Source: Vitis vinifera
Lineage: Eukaryota > Streptophyta > Magnoliopsida > Vitales > Vitaceae
NCBI RefSeq assembly: GCF_030704535.1
Contig: NC_081811.1
Coordinates: forward strand, 6,614,001-6,678,000
Direction: 5' to 3'
Length of the DNA stretch: 64,000 bases
In this document: piece after piece, positions 35,642 through 47,099 of the stretch
Layout: the number at the start of each line of letters is the position of its first letter
Numbering within the stretch: the first letter of the stretch is position 1
Translations under genes and position numbers: made by a program
Notes under the pieces: generated by a model
Databases searched by the model: none
What the model saw: the letters and a program-made list of their open reading frames with translations, nothing else
What the model was told of the DNA's origin: nothing

Positions 35642-37397
35642 ATGGGTAAGAGTCTCTGCCTTTCACTTTGCTTTCTTGTCCTCTTCCATGGCTGTATATG
35701 CATTGCTCAGCAACAACAGGAGAGGCAGCAAAACAAATGCAGGATCTCCAGACTCAGTGCTCAGGAACCTTCCAACCGCATCCAATCAGAAGCCGGTGTA
35801 ACTGAGATCTATGATCATAACAATCAGCAGTTGCAGTGCGCTGGCGTGGCTGTTGTTCGCTATATTATCAAGCCCAGAGGCTTGCTCTTGCCTTCCTACC
35901 TCAACGCTCCTCAACTCATGTACTTCATCCAAGGTGAAGCACTTAATTTAATTGCAACGAAGCAAGGTTGAGTTCTTTTGGAAAACTTAATTATCTTGTG
36001 ATGTAATGTCATGTCCAGGTAGAGGGTTGCAGGGAATCATGATCTCTGGCTGTCCTGAAACGTTCCAATCATTCCAAGAATCTCAACAAGGGGTACAACA
36101 AGTAGGAGAACAGGAAGAACAACAAGGAGGCCACCAATTCAGTGGAGACCAACATCAGAAGATCCGAGAGGTCCAAGAGGGTGATGTTTTTGTAGTGTCC
36201 ACCGGCGTTGGGCATTTTATCTACAACAACGGTAACAACCGGCTCATTTTAGTTTCTGTCATCGACATTAGCAATGATGCCAACCAGCTTGATTTCCAAC
36301 CCAGAGTATGTAGAGAAACACTAAATAAACGTAGAATTACCAGAACATATACGTATGATCAGAGTACTAATTGATGGATTGATCTGTATTAATTCTAGAG
36401 GTTCTATCTTGCCGGGAGCCCACAAAATGAATTCCAGCAGCAACGCAGTGAGGACGCACAGCAACAAGAACAAGGACAAGAACAAGAACAAGAAGGTAGT
36501 CAGGGAGGTCCACAGGAGAGCTCTGGTAGCAACGTATTTATTGGCTTCAATGCAGAGCGTTTGGCAGAGGCATTTAATGTGGATGCCCAGCTAATAAGGA
36601 AGCTTCAGGGCCAAAATGACAGTAGGGGCAACATAGTGAGAGTGGAAGGAGGCCTGCAGGCAGTGTTTCCACAAAGGGGACAAGAGGAACAAGGATCAGA
36701 ACAACAAGAAGATCGCCTACATGCTCACGGGAATGGCTTTGAAGAGATCATATGCAGCTTGAGGCTCAAACAAAATATCGGTGAACCAAGGCGAGCAGAC
36801 GTCTACACCCCACTAGGTGGACGCATCGGCGGCATCACATCTTTTGATCTTCCAATCCTAAAAGGGATTGTTAAGTTGAGTGCGCGCAGAGCATTTCTTT
36901 ACAAGGTGTGATATATTTCAATGGTATATACTGCTAAACTGCGGATGAAATTAGAACAATTAGCTATATGCTCTTCAAATGTTCATTCCATAAATTGGTG
37001 CTTAAAAATGCAGGGCGCTATGCTGCTACCACACTACGACATGAATGCCCACAGTATAATCTACGCAATAAGGGGCAGTGCCAAGTTCCAAATTGTCCAA
37101 AACCAAGGCCGCACTGTGTTCAATGACGTAGTCACGGCAGGTCGGGTGATCGTTGTTCCACAGAACTTCGCCCTTATGATGAAAGCAGGCGATTCTGGTT
37201 TTGAATTTGTGGCGATCAAGACCGATGAAAATGGGATGATTAATACTCTGGCAGGCGATCTTTCGCTCATCCGTGCCATGCCAGTGAAAGCCATTGCCAG
37301 CGCCTACCAGATATCTGAAGAACAGGCTAAGGAGTTGAAGTTTAACAGGATGGAGGCCAGCATAGCTCCTGGAAGATTTAGGTCAGAAAGTGCTTAA
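35642..37397 (+). CDS. 11S globulin (legumin) seed storage protein 1, 489 aa
   Basis: Four exons: 35642-35933, 36019-36305, 36399-36905, 37014-37397 (1470 nt), intron phases 1, 0, 0 as usual for legumins. Signal peptide MGKSLCLSLCFLVLFHGCIC. First cupin holds NRIQSEAGVTEIYDHN and a GCPETFQSFQES segment with the acidic-chain cysteine. A Gln/Glu/Gly-rich variable stretch follows, then the Asn-Gly processing site in HGNGFEEIICSLRLKQNIG, where legumain-type protease separates acidic and basic chains. The second cupin ends the protein. In the family it is stored as hexamers in seed protein vacuoles. This copy is the most diverged of the three and has a shorter Gln-rich insert. Start: the ATG before the signal peptide, 56 bases after the TATA box. 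Confidence 0.95.
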
Positions 37398-39802
37398 TGC
37401 GTTAATGGAGTATGCATGCAAGATTGTGATATTGACTAGAGAATAACTGGCAATAATGCATAGCCATTTTGTACTACATGTCCTTTCGGCTTAGCACAAA
37501 CCATTTGATTAGGATCTGTTATCACCCTGATTTCGGGTGACCCGAAACCCGACTCAAGGTAGAGTGTGCGTTATTTCAATCCATTTATATATACATCTCA
37601 ATAAAAGAATCCAGAATAAGTACTCCAATACAAACCTCCTTGCAACAAATTAATGCATTAATCTTACATAAATAAACAAAAGACTGTATCCTTCAAATTA
37701 GAGCATGTTTTTGGATGGTCCCTCTCGCAACGTTGATTGTATAGGACCATTCTCTACGTCTAAAAATAAATAGGAGAATAGGATGAGCAAAAGCACATTG
37801 CTTAATAGGATGCTTTGCACCATGGGAGGTGCAATAAACGTCAATGTACTCAAAATAGAAGTACACAACGCAATCATATATTTATTTGTGCGGATTATCT
37901 ATCTACCTATATATATAATTGAAACTTTAGGGAAAATAGTGAAACAAACGATGGTAGTTGCTTCGTCAAATTCATAAAAAGTACGTTTTGATGATTCATA
38001 AAGCAACTTGTAAATGTGTATAATTAATCGAAACGATTTTTCCTATTGGATTCATTGTAATTGTTACAATAGGTTGGTTTGCCTTTTATATAGTGGTGCA
38101 TGTTGACTTCCTAAGTCAATTTTGGTGACGATTGCAACTTTTTAGCTAGATTCCAAATTAGGAATCACGAGTTTTGTCGGTATAGACATTCCAATGATTA
38201 GGTAGGGATTCACGAAGGTACCTCTCTGCGCATAATACCTAACGTTGTCTCATTTTGAGATATAGGATTGGAATGGATTGCTTCGTTCAAAGGGTACTGG
38301 TTGACAAATACCTATTTTTGGTATTACCAATTAAGATACATAATTTAGTATATTCTAAAATCATGTAAACTATAATTTATAAAAAATAAGCCAAAAAGCA
38401 TTAAATGAACACCATATTGCATATATTGTATAAATCAAAAGAGGACACATTAAAGGTGATTGAATCAAAAGAGGATGTAAAATGTTGTAGTAGTCTAAGA
38501 ACATTGAAAAAAATTGTACTATTTTTATTTTACTAAGATTTTTCTATAGGTTTTTCCCTAACAAGGTTATAATGAAACATTTTCTCCTAATATGATGGTC
38601 TAAATTCTCATGAGAGTTTGTGAATTACTATGTAATTATTACTTGTGAGGATGGTTGGGTTACTCATAGAATAATATAATATAATCCATTATCCTTAAGT
38701 CATGCTTAGTTGGATAAAATAAAATAAAAAAATAAGATATTATATCATGTCTTGTATTTGATTGATAATGGAATATGATAAGTTATCTTATTACTTAATT
38801 CGATTTTATGTTCAATTAAATATAGGATAAAATAAGTGGTAAGATATATTATTCTTTTTATTTTTATTTTTATTTTATTTTATTTATCATTTCTACATGA
38901 GATATATTGATCTCATTTTAAGATATGGAATATGCATATCCCATGTATCATAAATTTATTTATTTTTATCAATTTTTTTTTATTTAAATTAAATTTATGA
39001 TTAAAAAAGAAAATTTAAAAAAAATTATAAACTAATATTAATATATAATATATAAATTATTTTTATATATTGAATAACATAATATACAAATTTTTTATTT
39101 ATAAATATTAGATATTTTAATCACAAATATTGTTAAATATAAGAGAAATTTCAAATTTTAAAATAGAAAATATTGGAATGTAATATAATTTTTATTTTAA
39201 ATGTATTAAAAATAAATAATTTTTATTTTATATGTATTACAAATGAAAAATAAATTAAATAAAATTATTTTTTATTTAACTATGTATATAATTGGAATGA
39301 GGTCATGAAATGAAACAAGGTGATACCCGTAGTCGCCCAAACTCTGAAGTATATATTTGGGAGAAGATAACACAAGTACTCAGAAAAACTTATCCCATTG
39401 CGATCTCTACGCTAGGGCACACTGCAAAATTTGTGCTTTCTACCAAATTCTATGCATACACACGTGGGAATTCTAATGTGAATGAAAATTTCATGTGAAT
39501 TTTATCAAGTCTAATAAAAGGTGCTAATGGGCTGCCATTGGCTGCTAAAACGCCGCGTTTTGCTCTCCCTCCCTCACTGTCTCCACCTAGGAATTAGCCG
39601 AGAACACTTCCGGTGGTGTTGGATAAATTAACATTACTGCATAAGCATTATTGGTGTTATTATTATTATTATTAAAGAGCAAAAACTCAACTCTCATTGT
39701 ACATCATGGGGTACAAAAAAGCCAAGTAATATGGCCTCTTATTATTTTCCAAACCTATACAACAACCTGATAAACAAACCTGATGCATTAAGCAGAGGCC
39801 CT
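37398..39802. other. Intergenic between convergent legumin genes 1 and 2
   Basis: 37517-37570 (TGTTATCACCCTGATTTCGG...) resembles the start of an LTR or retro-repeat but has no partner that I found. 38690-39300 is almost pure A/T and may be a decayed MITE. 39590-39802 is the 3' flank of legumin 2 and matches the 3' flank of legumin 3. No gene seen. Confidence 0.4.
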
Positions 39803-41595
39803 CTACTCAGACCTAGAACTTCCCGGAGCCCCTATAGTGCTCTCCTGCCTGTTATGCTTCAGCTGCTTAGCCTCGTTATTGGACGCCTGGTAGGCGCTGG
39901 CTATGACTTGGACTGGCATAGCCCGCATCAGCGAAAGATTGCCGGCTAAAGTGTTAATCATGGCATTTTCATCAGTCTTGATCGCCACATACTCAAAGCC
40001 TGAATCCCTTGCTTTTATCAACGCAGCGAAGTTCTGTGGAATAACCAACACCTGACCCTGCTGGACTTCCTCATTGGCCACTGTCTGGCCCTGCTGTTGC
40101 ACTACTTGAATCCTGGCACTGCCTCTTATAGCGTAGATTACACTATTGGCATTCACGTTGTAGTATGGTAGCACCAATGCGCCCTACACATTTAGGCACC
40201 AATATTTAAGATGAATCCCTTCTAATTTTCAGATTTATCACAATTTCATTTTGCATGTCCCTTATTCAGTATCGTACCTGATATAGACGTCCTTTATGAG
40301 CACTTAATTTAACAAGCTTTTGGAGAACTGGAAGATCATAGCCGGTGACGCTGCTCCTGTGTCCACCTCTAGGTGTGTAGACATCTGCTCTCCATGGATC
40401 ACCGATGTTTTGTTTGAGCCTCAAGCTGCATATGGTCTCTTCATAGCCATTTCCGCGTGCATGGAGGTGATCTTGCTGTTGCTCTCCTCGCTCCTGTTGT
40501 CCCCTTGGTGGTAACAGTGCCTGTAGGCCTCCCTCCACTCTCACTATGTTGCCCCTCCTGTCATTTTGGCCCTGAAGCTTCCTTATGAGCTGGACATCCA
40601 CGTTAAATGCCTCAGCCAACTGCTGTGCATCGAAACCACTGAAGATGTTGTCGCCGGAACTCTCTTGCCCTCTGCCCTCACTGCCGCCCCCTTCTTGCTG
40701 TTGCTGCTGGCCCTCGCTTCCTTGTTGTTGTTCTTGTTGTTGTTGCTGTTGCTGCTGAAATTCATTTTGTGGGTTGCCGGCAAGATAGAATCTCTACAAT
40801 GGGCATAATTAAATCCTTCAGTTCGTATTCTGATCATTCATGTGTTTTGATATAGCTTTGTGCTAGTATTACTCTACTTACTCTGGGTTGGAAATCAAGT
40901 TGGTTGGCCTCATTGCTGACGTCGAGGACAGAAACTACAACAAGCTGTCTGTTACCATTGTTATAGATATAATGCCCAAATCCGGTGGGCACTGCAAAAG
41001 CATCACCCTCTTCGACCTCTCGGATCTTCTGATGTTGGTCTCCAAGGAATTGCTGGCCTTGTTGTCCTTGCTGGCCTTGTTGTCCCTGTTGTCCTTGCTG
41101 CCCTTCCTGTTCTCTTCCTTGTTGCCCTTCCTGAGATTCCTGGAATGATTGGAAGGTTTCAGGACAACCACTGATCAGGATTCCCTGCAAGCCTCTACCT
41201 GTAGATAACACCCCATTTCAAATAATTTACATTTCATCAAAGGAGCACACAAGCTAAGTTTTCCGATATAGCTTAAGATTATTACGTTACTAGTTAAGTG
41301 CTTTACCTTGGACGAAGTACAAGAGTTGAGGCGCATTGACGTAGGAAGGCAAAAGCAAGCCGTTGGGTTCAATAGTATAGCGAACAACAGCCACACCCGC
41401 GCACTGGAATTGCTCATTGTTATGATCAAAGACCTCGGTCACACCGGCCTCTGACTGGATCCGGTTGGAAGGTTTCTGAGCAGTGAGTCTAGAGATGCTG
41501 CACTCATTTTGCTGCCTAGACTTTTGCTGCCGAGCCGAGCAGTAATTGAAGAGAATAAGAAAGCAAAGCAAAAAGCAACAAAGACTCTTAGCCAT
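39803..41595 (-). CDS. 11S globulin (legumin) seed storage protein 2, 500 aa
   Basis: Four exons: 41595-41307, 41198-40882, 40793-40278, 40183-39803 (1503 nt), phases 1, 0, 0. Signal peptide MAKSLCCFLLCFLILFNYCS. The first cupin has NECSISRLTAQKPSNRIQSE and GCPETFQSFQES. The Gly-Gln-Gln repeat in exon 2 and the Gln-rich run in exon 3 (EFQQQQQQQEQQQ) are expanded. The processing site is ARGNGYEETICSLRLKQNIG. The second cupin ends GAPGSSRSE and stop. It is nearly identical to the gene at 45049-46879, which lies in tandem on the same strand, and convergent with gene 1. Minus-strand signals (legumin box, ABRE, TATA) precede it. Confidence 0.95.
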
Positions 41596-41656
41596 GGTAA
41601 CACTGCAGATAAGACTACTAAGCTGTTGTGGAGAAGCGGCGACTGGGAATGGTGAG

Positions 41657-41790
41657 TATAAATAGTAGAGAAAGTGGGTTTAGAGCTTGACACGTAGGTG
41701 ATAGTTGGAAAAGCAAGCTTGAGACACTTCAATTTGCATGGCTCCTACACCCTTTTTGCTTACACCTAATCCATTCAAACAGAGCATGCA
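41657..41790 (-). promoter_or_regulatory. Seed-type promoter of legumin gene 2
   Basis: Read on the minus strand: a GCATGC RY-like core (41784-41789), a legumin box AGCCATGCAAATTGAAGTGT (within 41723-41743), an ABRE ACGTGTC (41689-41695), and a TATA box TATTTATA (41657-41664), about 61 bases before the ATG. Order and spacing match gene 1. Confidence 0.75.
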
Positions 41791-41799
41791 GGTGGGCCT

Positions 41800-42161
41800 T
41801 TTGCTTTTACAGAAGGATACAAAGAGAGATTCGTTTACATATGAGGCCATTTTGGAGGTTTTTGCATGTAGTCAGTCAGTTGATTTGGAGTTTATTATCA
41901 TCACCATCTACTCTACCAGACAGCATTTATGATGCTGCAGAGATCAGGTGTATGAGGATAAGATTGATGAAGTGTGTATGTTTCATCCATTAGTTTTGTG
42001 GGGTACTCTATGGGAATATATATGGGCCAACATTCATGCTCATGAACTTCCAACTTTTCTTTTCCATCTATTGGACCATATATTAAATCCTTTCATCTGA
42101 CCACAACATTTCTTTGTAAATTCTTATCCCATCTTGTCTTATTTATTTATTTTAATTATTA

Positions 42162-42201
<40 letters not shown>

Positions 42202-44153
42202 CATAAGCCAATATATACCTTGATGCAATTAGTAATTTCCTCCCAACAACGGTTTCTTTATCCATATTTTAATGAAAAAAGAATAAGTTATTTGACAATA
42301 TTTGTGTATAATTTAGGATTGATGTTACTTAAAAAAAGTTTATAGTTGAATTAAAACATAAATGAAGGTATATCAATAGTTTTTATAATTTACCCAAATA
42401 TATGTAAACTTGTAAATAAATTCGATTTCAATGGAAATTTCTATTTTCCACTTTCTTTTTCCTATCTCTTTAATGAGTATATCAAAACTAACTTTTTCTA
42501 AGCCCTACTAGAGAGGTAAAAATGATTTAAAATCTATATTTTTCAAAATTCTTATATAAGAAATAAAAGGCCATATATATATATATATATTAGAAAAAAG
42601 TGACCAAGAAAATAAATGAAAAATACTAAAAAAAATTACCTTCTCAGTTTCCTTAAATAAATGTGAAAAATGTAGAAAAAATGCATTCTTTGATAATTTA
42701 TTTTTTTTTTCTCCTTGATTTTTAATGAAAAATCAAATAACAAAAAAAATTATAATTTTTTTCTTTTATTTTCTTTTTCCTAAATCTTGAAGGAAACAAA
42801 TATAGCCTTAAAACTTTTTAAATTCTAAACTATAGCTTGATATCCTTACATTTACTTAAGAATGAATATATCAGTAATCATGAATATATCGGTGCTTCGA
42901 ATTTACGAATATATCAGATATATATCGATGGGTATTTTGACACAAAATATTGGTGACATAAAAATTAATGAAAATTCTAAAAATCTTAAGAAAAACTCTA
43001 AAAAAAATATATAAGAAGTAATAATAGATATTTTAAAGTTTTTTATTATAAATATATATATATATATTTGATAATAATATCCACTACGAGTGAATAAAAA
43101 AATATAATTTTATAAGTGTACATTTATTATTAATTTGCATTATATATTATTTTACAATAATATTATAATAAAATATCTAATTTTAAAATATATTTAATAT
43201 TAAAATTATGATCCATTTTAATTTAAAATATTCAATGATATCAAATCAATTATAATTTTTATATATTTATATTTATGTTTTTTATATTTAATAAATATAT
43301 AAATTATATAAAAGACCTACTAAGAAAATTATGTTTTTACATTTTTGGTAATAAATTAAATCAAATGTAAAAATAAAATAATTATAATTAATTAATTTAA
43401 TATTTTTTTTTGAAAAATCGATGAAATATTGGTGAAATATTGGTAAAATATATGAAAATATCAGTGAAATATCTATTGAAACACGAAAAATAAAAAAAAA
43501 TCGGTGAAATATTAGTAAAATATCTAAAAATATTGATTGATGGAAATATCTTTCCTAATTTCATATCAAGATCCATGTATATTGAATATATTGTGGATAA
43601 ATTGACGATATATCCAGATATTTTAAACCTTTCATATACTATGACTATTCATCCACAATTCTCATTTATGCGAAACGCATTACGGATTATGCCTTTGTTC
43701 AAATTCCTTACCTGTGAAAATTTAAATATCGATGAAAATTTAATGTGAATGTCAGAAAGCCTTCTTATCTTATCTTGATTCACGCAGTCATCTAAGGGGG
43801 TTCAATGATTTTTCTTTTTTCATCTTTTTTAGTTTTGTTAATCAATTCACAATATCCATGATAATATGAATAAATTAAAATCTAACCACACCATGCTATA
43901 CGTAGAAAATCACCTACAAAAATTCACAAAAACCCCCATACATATAAATATTAAAAAAATAACACAATTGTATTTGAAACCAGATGCTACCTTCTCCAAT
44001 GGAACTCGCACTGACCAAGTCTAACATTACTGACAGACATAATTAGGTTTTAAAACTTCAAATCTTAAATCTCACCATGAGCAATGTTGTAAGGGTGGAA
44101 ATGGTTCCTACTAAAATTAATGCTGTGGTTTGTTCTCCCTCCCTCAAAGTCTT
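41800..44153. other. AT-rich intergenic region between legumins 2 and 3
   Basis: A TA dinucleotide run at about 42166-42197 and AT-rich DNA. 42830-43760 is treated separately as a repeat. No gene is supported. Confidence 0.45.
42830..43760. repeat. Third relative of the ATATCG-bearing element
   Basis: Has ATATATCGG, ATATATCGATG, GGTGAAATAT and ATATCGATG motifs at both ends around a very AT-rich core. The stretch at about 42950-43050 (AAAATTAATGAAAATTC...AAGAAAAACTC) matches the reverse complement of about 13080-13200. No matching terminal repeats or tRNA-like part were found, so it is degenerate. Confidence 0.5.
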
Positions 44154-44457
44154 TGTTGGAAATTAAACTTAATTTAAGAAAATTTTAAAAACTAGAATTA
44201 GATTTAGTTTAATTTAAAGAAAATATTTTATTTTGACCGGTTAATTTAGTTTTTATATTTAAGTAGTTAAAGTTTTCATACTTTAATAATTAGAAGTTTT
44301 TATATTTTTATTATTAGAAGTATTTATTTATACGAGAGTATCTATAAATAAGAGATTATGTAATACTTAAATAAAAGTAATTCTTAATTCTTCTTAATTA
44401 TTTAAATTTCTTGATGTAATTATTTGTATGTTTCTTTCGGCACCCATTACCCCAACA
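44154..44457 (+). repeat. LTR of a truncated copia element
   Basis: Starts TGTTGGAAATTAAAC and ends CCCCAACA (TG...CA, with the TGTTGG/CCAACA short inverted repeat). It is followed directly by AACTTGTATCAAAATTGG, which resembles a decayed initiator-Met primer binding site (TGGTATCAGAGC). About 304 bp long. Confidence 0.65.
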
Positions 44458-44760
44458 AACTTGTATCAAAATTGGGGAAAAAAGATGAAAAATGGGATGT
44501 ATTTGTTTTAAGTCCCTAAACTCTATAACGACAATTATGATAATCGGAGTATCGAGATGAAAGCTGTTTAGTTCATAAAATGCATTATAGTTTACAGAGA
44601 AAGATTATAAAAAGTTAGCAAAATAAAATCACTTGATTCAAAATCGAAAGGATTTTTTAAAAGATGTGAGGAAGAAAGACCAAAAAACTCATATCATGGT
44701 CTATCAAGAAATAATAAAACTACCTTTGAAAAGATTTCAAGTGCAACTACCTTCCAAAAT
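44458..44760 (+). pseudogene. Copia gag 5' fragment after the LTR
   Basis: The forward frame near 44511-44570 reads PKLYNDNYDNRSIEMKAV then a stop. That corresponds to the conserved gag opening (KLN..NYDNWSI.MKA) of plant Ty1/copia. More gag-like text with stops follows to about 44760. The element then ends, so only the LTR, primer site and gag start remain, close to the 3' end of legumin gene 3. Confidence 0.65.
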
Positions 44761-45048
44761 TCTCTAATTTTTACAATAATATTTATCTTCCTCTTGGTAA
44801 ACGTTTTCAATATTTGCATTTTTCTTTCAACTCTATCACTCTCAATTCTCTACCTAGGAATTAGCCAAGAGCATTTTCCAGTGATTTTGGATAAATATTA
44901 CTGCAGAAGTATTATTAGTGTCATTCTTATTAAAGAGCAAAACCTCAACTCTCATTGTACATCATGTGGTACAAAAAAAGCCAAGCATTATGACCTCTTA
45001 TTATTCTCCGATACCAATGCAACAACCAAACCAAACAAACATGATGCA

Positions 45049-46879
45049 TTAAGCAGAAGCCCTATACTCTGACCTAGAACTTCCCGGAGGTGCTATAGTG
45101 CTCTCCTGCCTGTTATGCTTCAGTTGCCTAGCCTGGTTATTGGACACCTGGTAGGCGCTGGATATGACTTGCAATGGCATGGCCCGCAGAAGAGAAAGAT
45201 TGCCTGCTAGAGTGTTAATCATGGCATTTTCATGAGTCTTGATTGCCACATACTCAAAGCCTGAATCCCTTGCTTTTATCAACGCGGCGAAGTTCTGTGG
45301 AATAATCAACACCTGACCTTGCTGGACTTCCTCATTGAACACGTTCTGGCCCTGCTGTTGGACTACCTGAATCCTGGCACGGCCTCTTATAGCGTAGAGT
45401 ATACTGTGGGCATTCACGTTGTAGTATGGTAGCACCATTGCGCCCTACACATTTAGGCACCGATATTTAAGATGAATCCTTTCTAATTTTCTAATTCGTC
45501 ACCCGATATAATTTTGTCCCTTATTTAGAAAAGCATACCTGATGAAGACGTCCCTGATGAGCACTTAATCTAACAACCTTTCTGAGAATTGGAAGATCAT
45601 AGCCGGTGACGCTGCTCCTGTGTCCACCTCTAGGTGTGTAGACATCTGCTCTCCATGGATCACCGATGTTTTGTTTGAGCCTCAAGCTGCATATGGTCTC
45701 TTCATAGCCATTTCCGCGTGCATGGAAGTGATCTTGCTGTTGCTCTCCTCGCTCCTGTTGTCCCCTTGGTGGCAACACTGCCTGTAGGCCTCCCTCCACT
45801 CTCACTATGTTGCCCCTCCTGTCATTTTGGCCCTGAAGCTTCCTTATGAGCTGGACATCCACGTTAAATGCCTCAGCCAACTGCTGTGCATCGAAACCAC
45901 TGAAGATGTTGTCCCCGGAACTCTCTTGCCCTCTACCCTCACTGCCGCCCCCTTCTTGCTGTTGCTGCTGGCCCTCACTTCCTTGTTGTTGTTGCTGCTG
46001 TTGCTGGAATTCATTTTGTGGGTTGCCTGCAAGATAGAACCTCTACAATACACATAATTAGTTCCATCAGTGAGTATTCTGATCATTCACATGTGTTTTG
46101 ATATTACTTTGTGTTAGTATTACTCTAGGTACATACTCTAGGCTGGAAATCAAGCTGGTTGGCGTCATTGCTGGTGTCGAGGACAGAAACTACAATAAGC
46201 TGTCTGTCACCGTTGTTGTAGATAAAATGCCCAGTTCCGACGGGCACTGCAAAAACATCACCCTCTTCGACCTCTCGGATCTTCTGATGTTGGTCTCCAC
46301 GGAATTGCTGGCCTTGTTGTCCTTGCTGGCCTTGTTGTCCCTGCTGTCCTTGCTGGCCTTGTTCTCCTTGTTGTCCTTGTTGTCCTTGTTCTTGTTGTTC
46401 TTGACCTTGCTGAGATTCTTGGAATGACTGGAAAGTTTCGGGACAACCAGTGATCATGATTCCCTGTAAACCTCTACCTGTATGATAACACCCCCATTCC
46501 AAATAAATGATTCCACATCAAAACAAAGTAGCACCCTAGATAAGTTCTCCGAAATAACTTAACAATTACTATGTTGCTAGTTAAGGGCTTTACCTTGGAC
46601 GAAGTACATGAGTTGAGGCGCGTTGACGTAGGAAGGCAAAAGCAAGCCTCTGGGTTCAATAGTATAGCGAACAACAGCCACACCCGCGCACTGGAATTGC
46701 TCATTGTTATGATCAAAGACCTCGGTTACACCGGCTTCTGACTGGATGCGGTTGGACGGTCTCTGAGCATTGAGTCTGGAGATCCTACACTCCTTTTGCT
46801 GCCTAGACGTTTGCTGCCGGCCCATGCAGCACTGAAAGAGAACAAGAAAGCAAAGCAAAAGGCAGAGCCTCTTAGCCAT
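45049..46879 (-). CDS. 11S globulin (legumin) seed storage protein 3, 508 aa
   Basis: Four exons: 46879-46594, 46477-46137, 46042-45539, 45444-45049 (1527 nt), phases 1, 0, 0. Signal peptide MAKRLCLLLCFLVLFQCCMG. The first cupin has CRISRLNAQRPSNRIQSEAG and GCPETFQSFQES. The exon-2 Gly-Gln-Gln repeat is longer than in gene 2. The processing site is ARGNGYEETICSLRLKQNIG. The C-terminus ends SSRSEYRASA, five residues past the end of gene 2. Most of the protein is identical to gene 2, so the pair comes from a recent tandem duplication or has been homogenised. Confidence 0.95.
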
Positions 46880-46951
46880 TGTAACACTAATACTACTGAT
46901 ATGTAAGACTAGCGAAGCTGTTGTGGAGAAGCGGCGACTGGGAATGGTGGG

Positions 46952-47087
46952 TATAAATAGTAGAGGAAGTGTGCTTAGAGCTTGACACGCAGGTGATAGT
47001 TGGAGAAGCAGGCTTCAAACACTCTTCAATTTGCATGGCTACTATACCCTGTTTACTTACACGTAATCCATTCAAATAGAGCATGCA
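46952..47087 (-). promoter_or_regulatory. Seed-type promoter of legumin gene 3
   Basis: Minus-strand order: RY-like GCATGC (47081-47086), legumin box TAGCCATGCAAATTGAAGAG (within 47020-47045), GCGTGTC at 46984-46990 where genes 1 and 2 have ACGTGTC, and a TATA box TATTTATA (46952-46959). The ABRE core ACGT is broken here. Confidence 0.7.
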
Positions 47088-47099
47088 GGTAGGCCTTTT

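Noticed and set aside
37517-37570. Start of an LTR (TGTTATCACCCTG)
   Set aside because: No second copy, primer site or coding remnant was found nearby, so it is not listed as an element.
42166-42197. Dinucleotide TA run as a regulatory signal
   Set aside because: Simple microsatellite in AT-rich intergenic DNA with no other signal.
45846-46037. Cys-rich 63-aa forward ORF
   Set aside because: Antisense of the Gln-rich exon 3 of legumin gene 3; the Cys codons are the complement of repeated Gln codons in another frame.
46098-46427. Leu-rich forward ORF of 109 aa
   Set aside because: It is the antisense of the Gly-Gln-Gln repeat of legumin gene 3.
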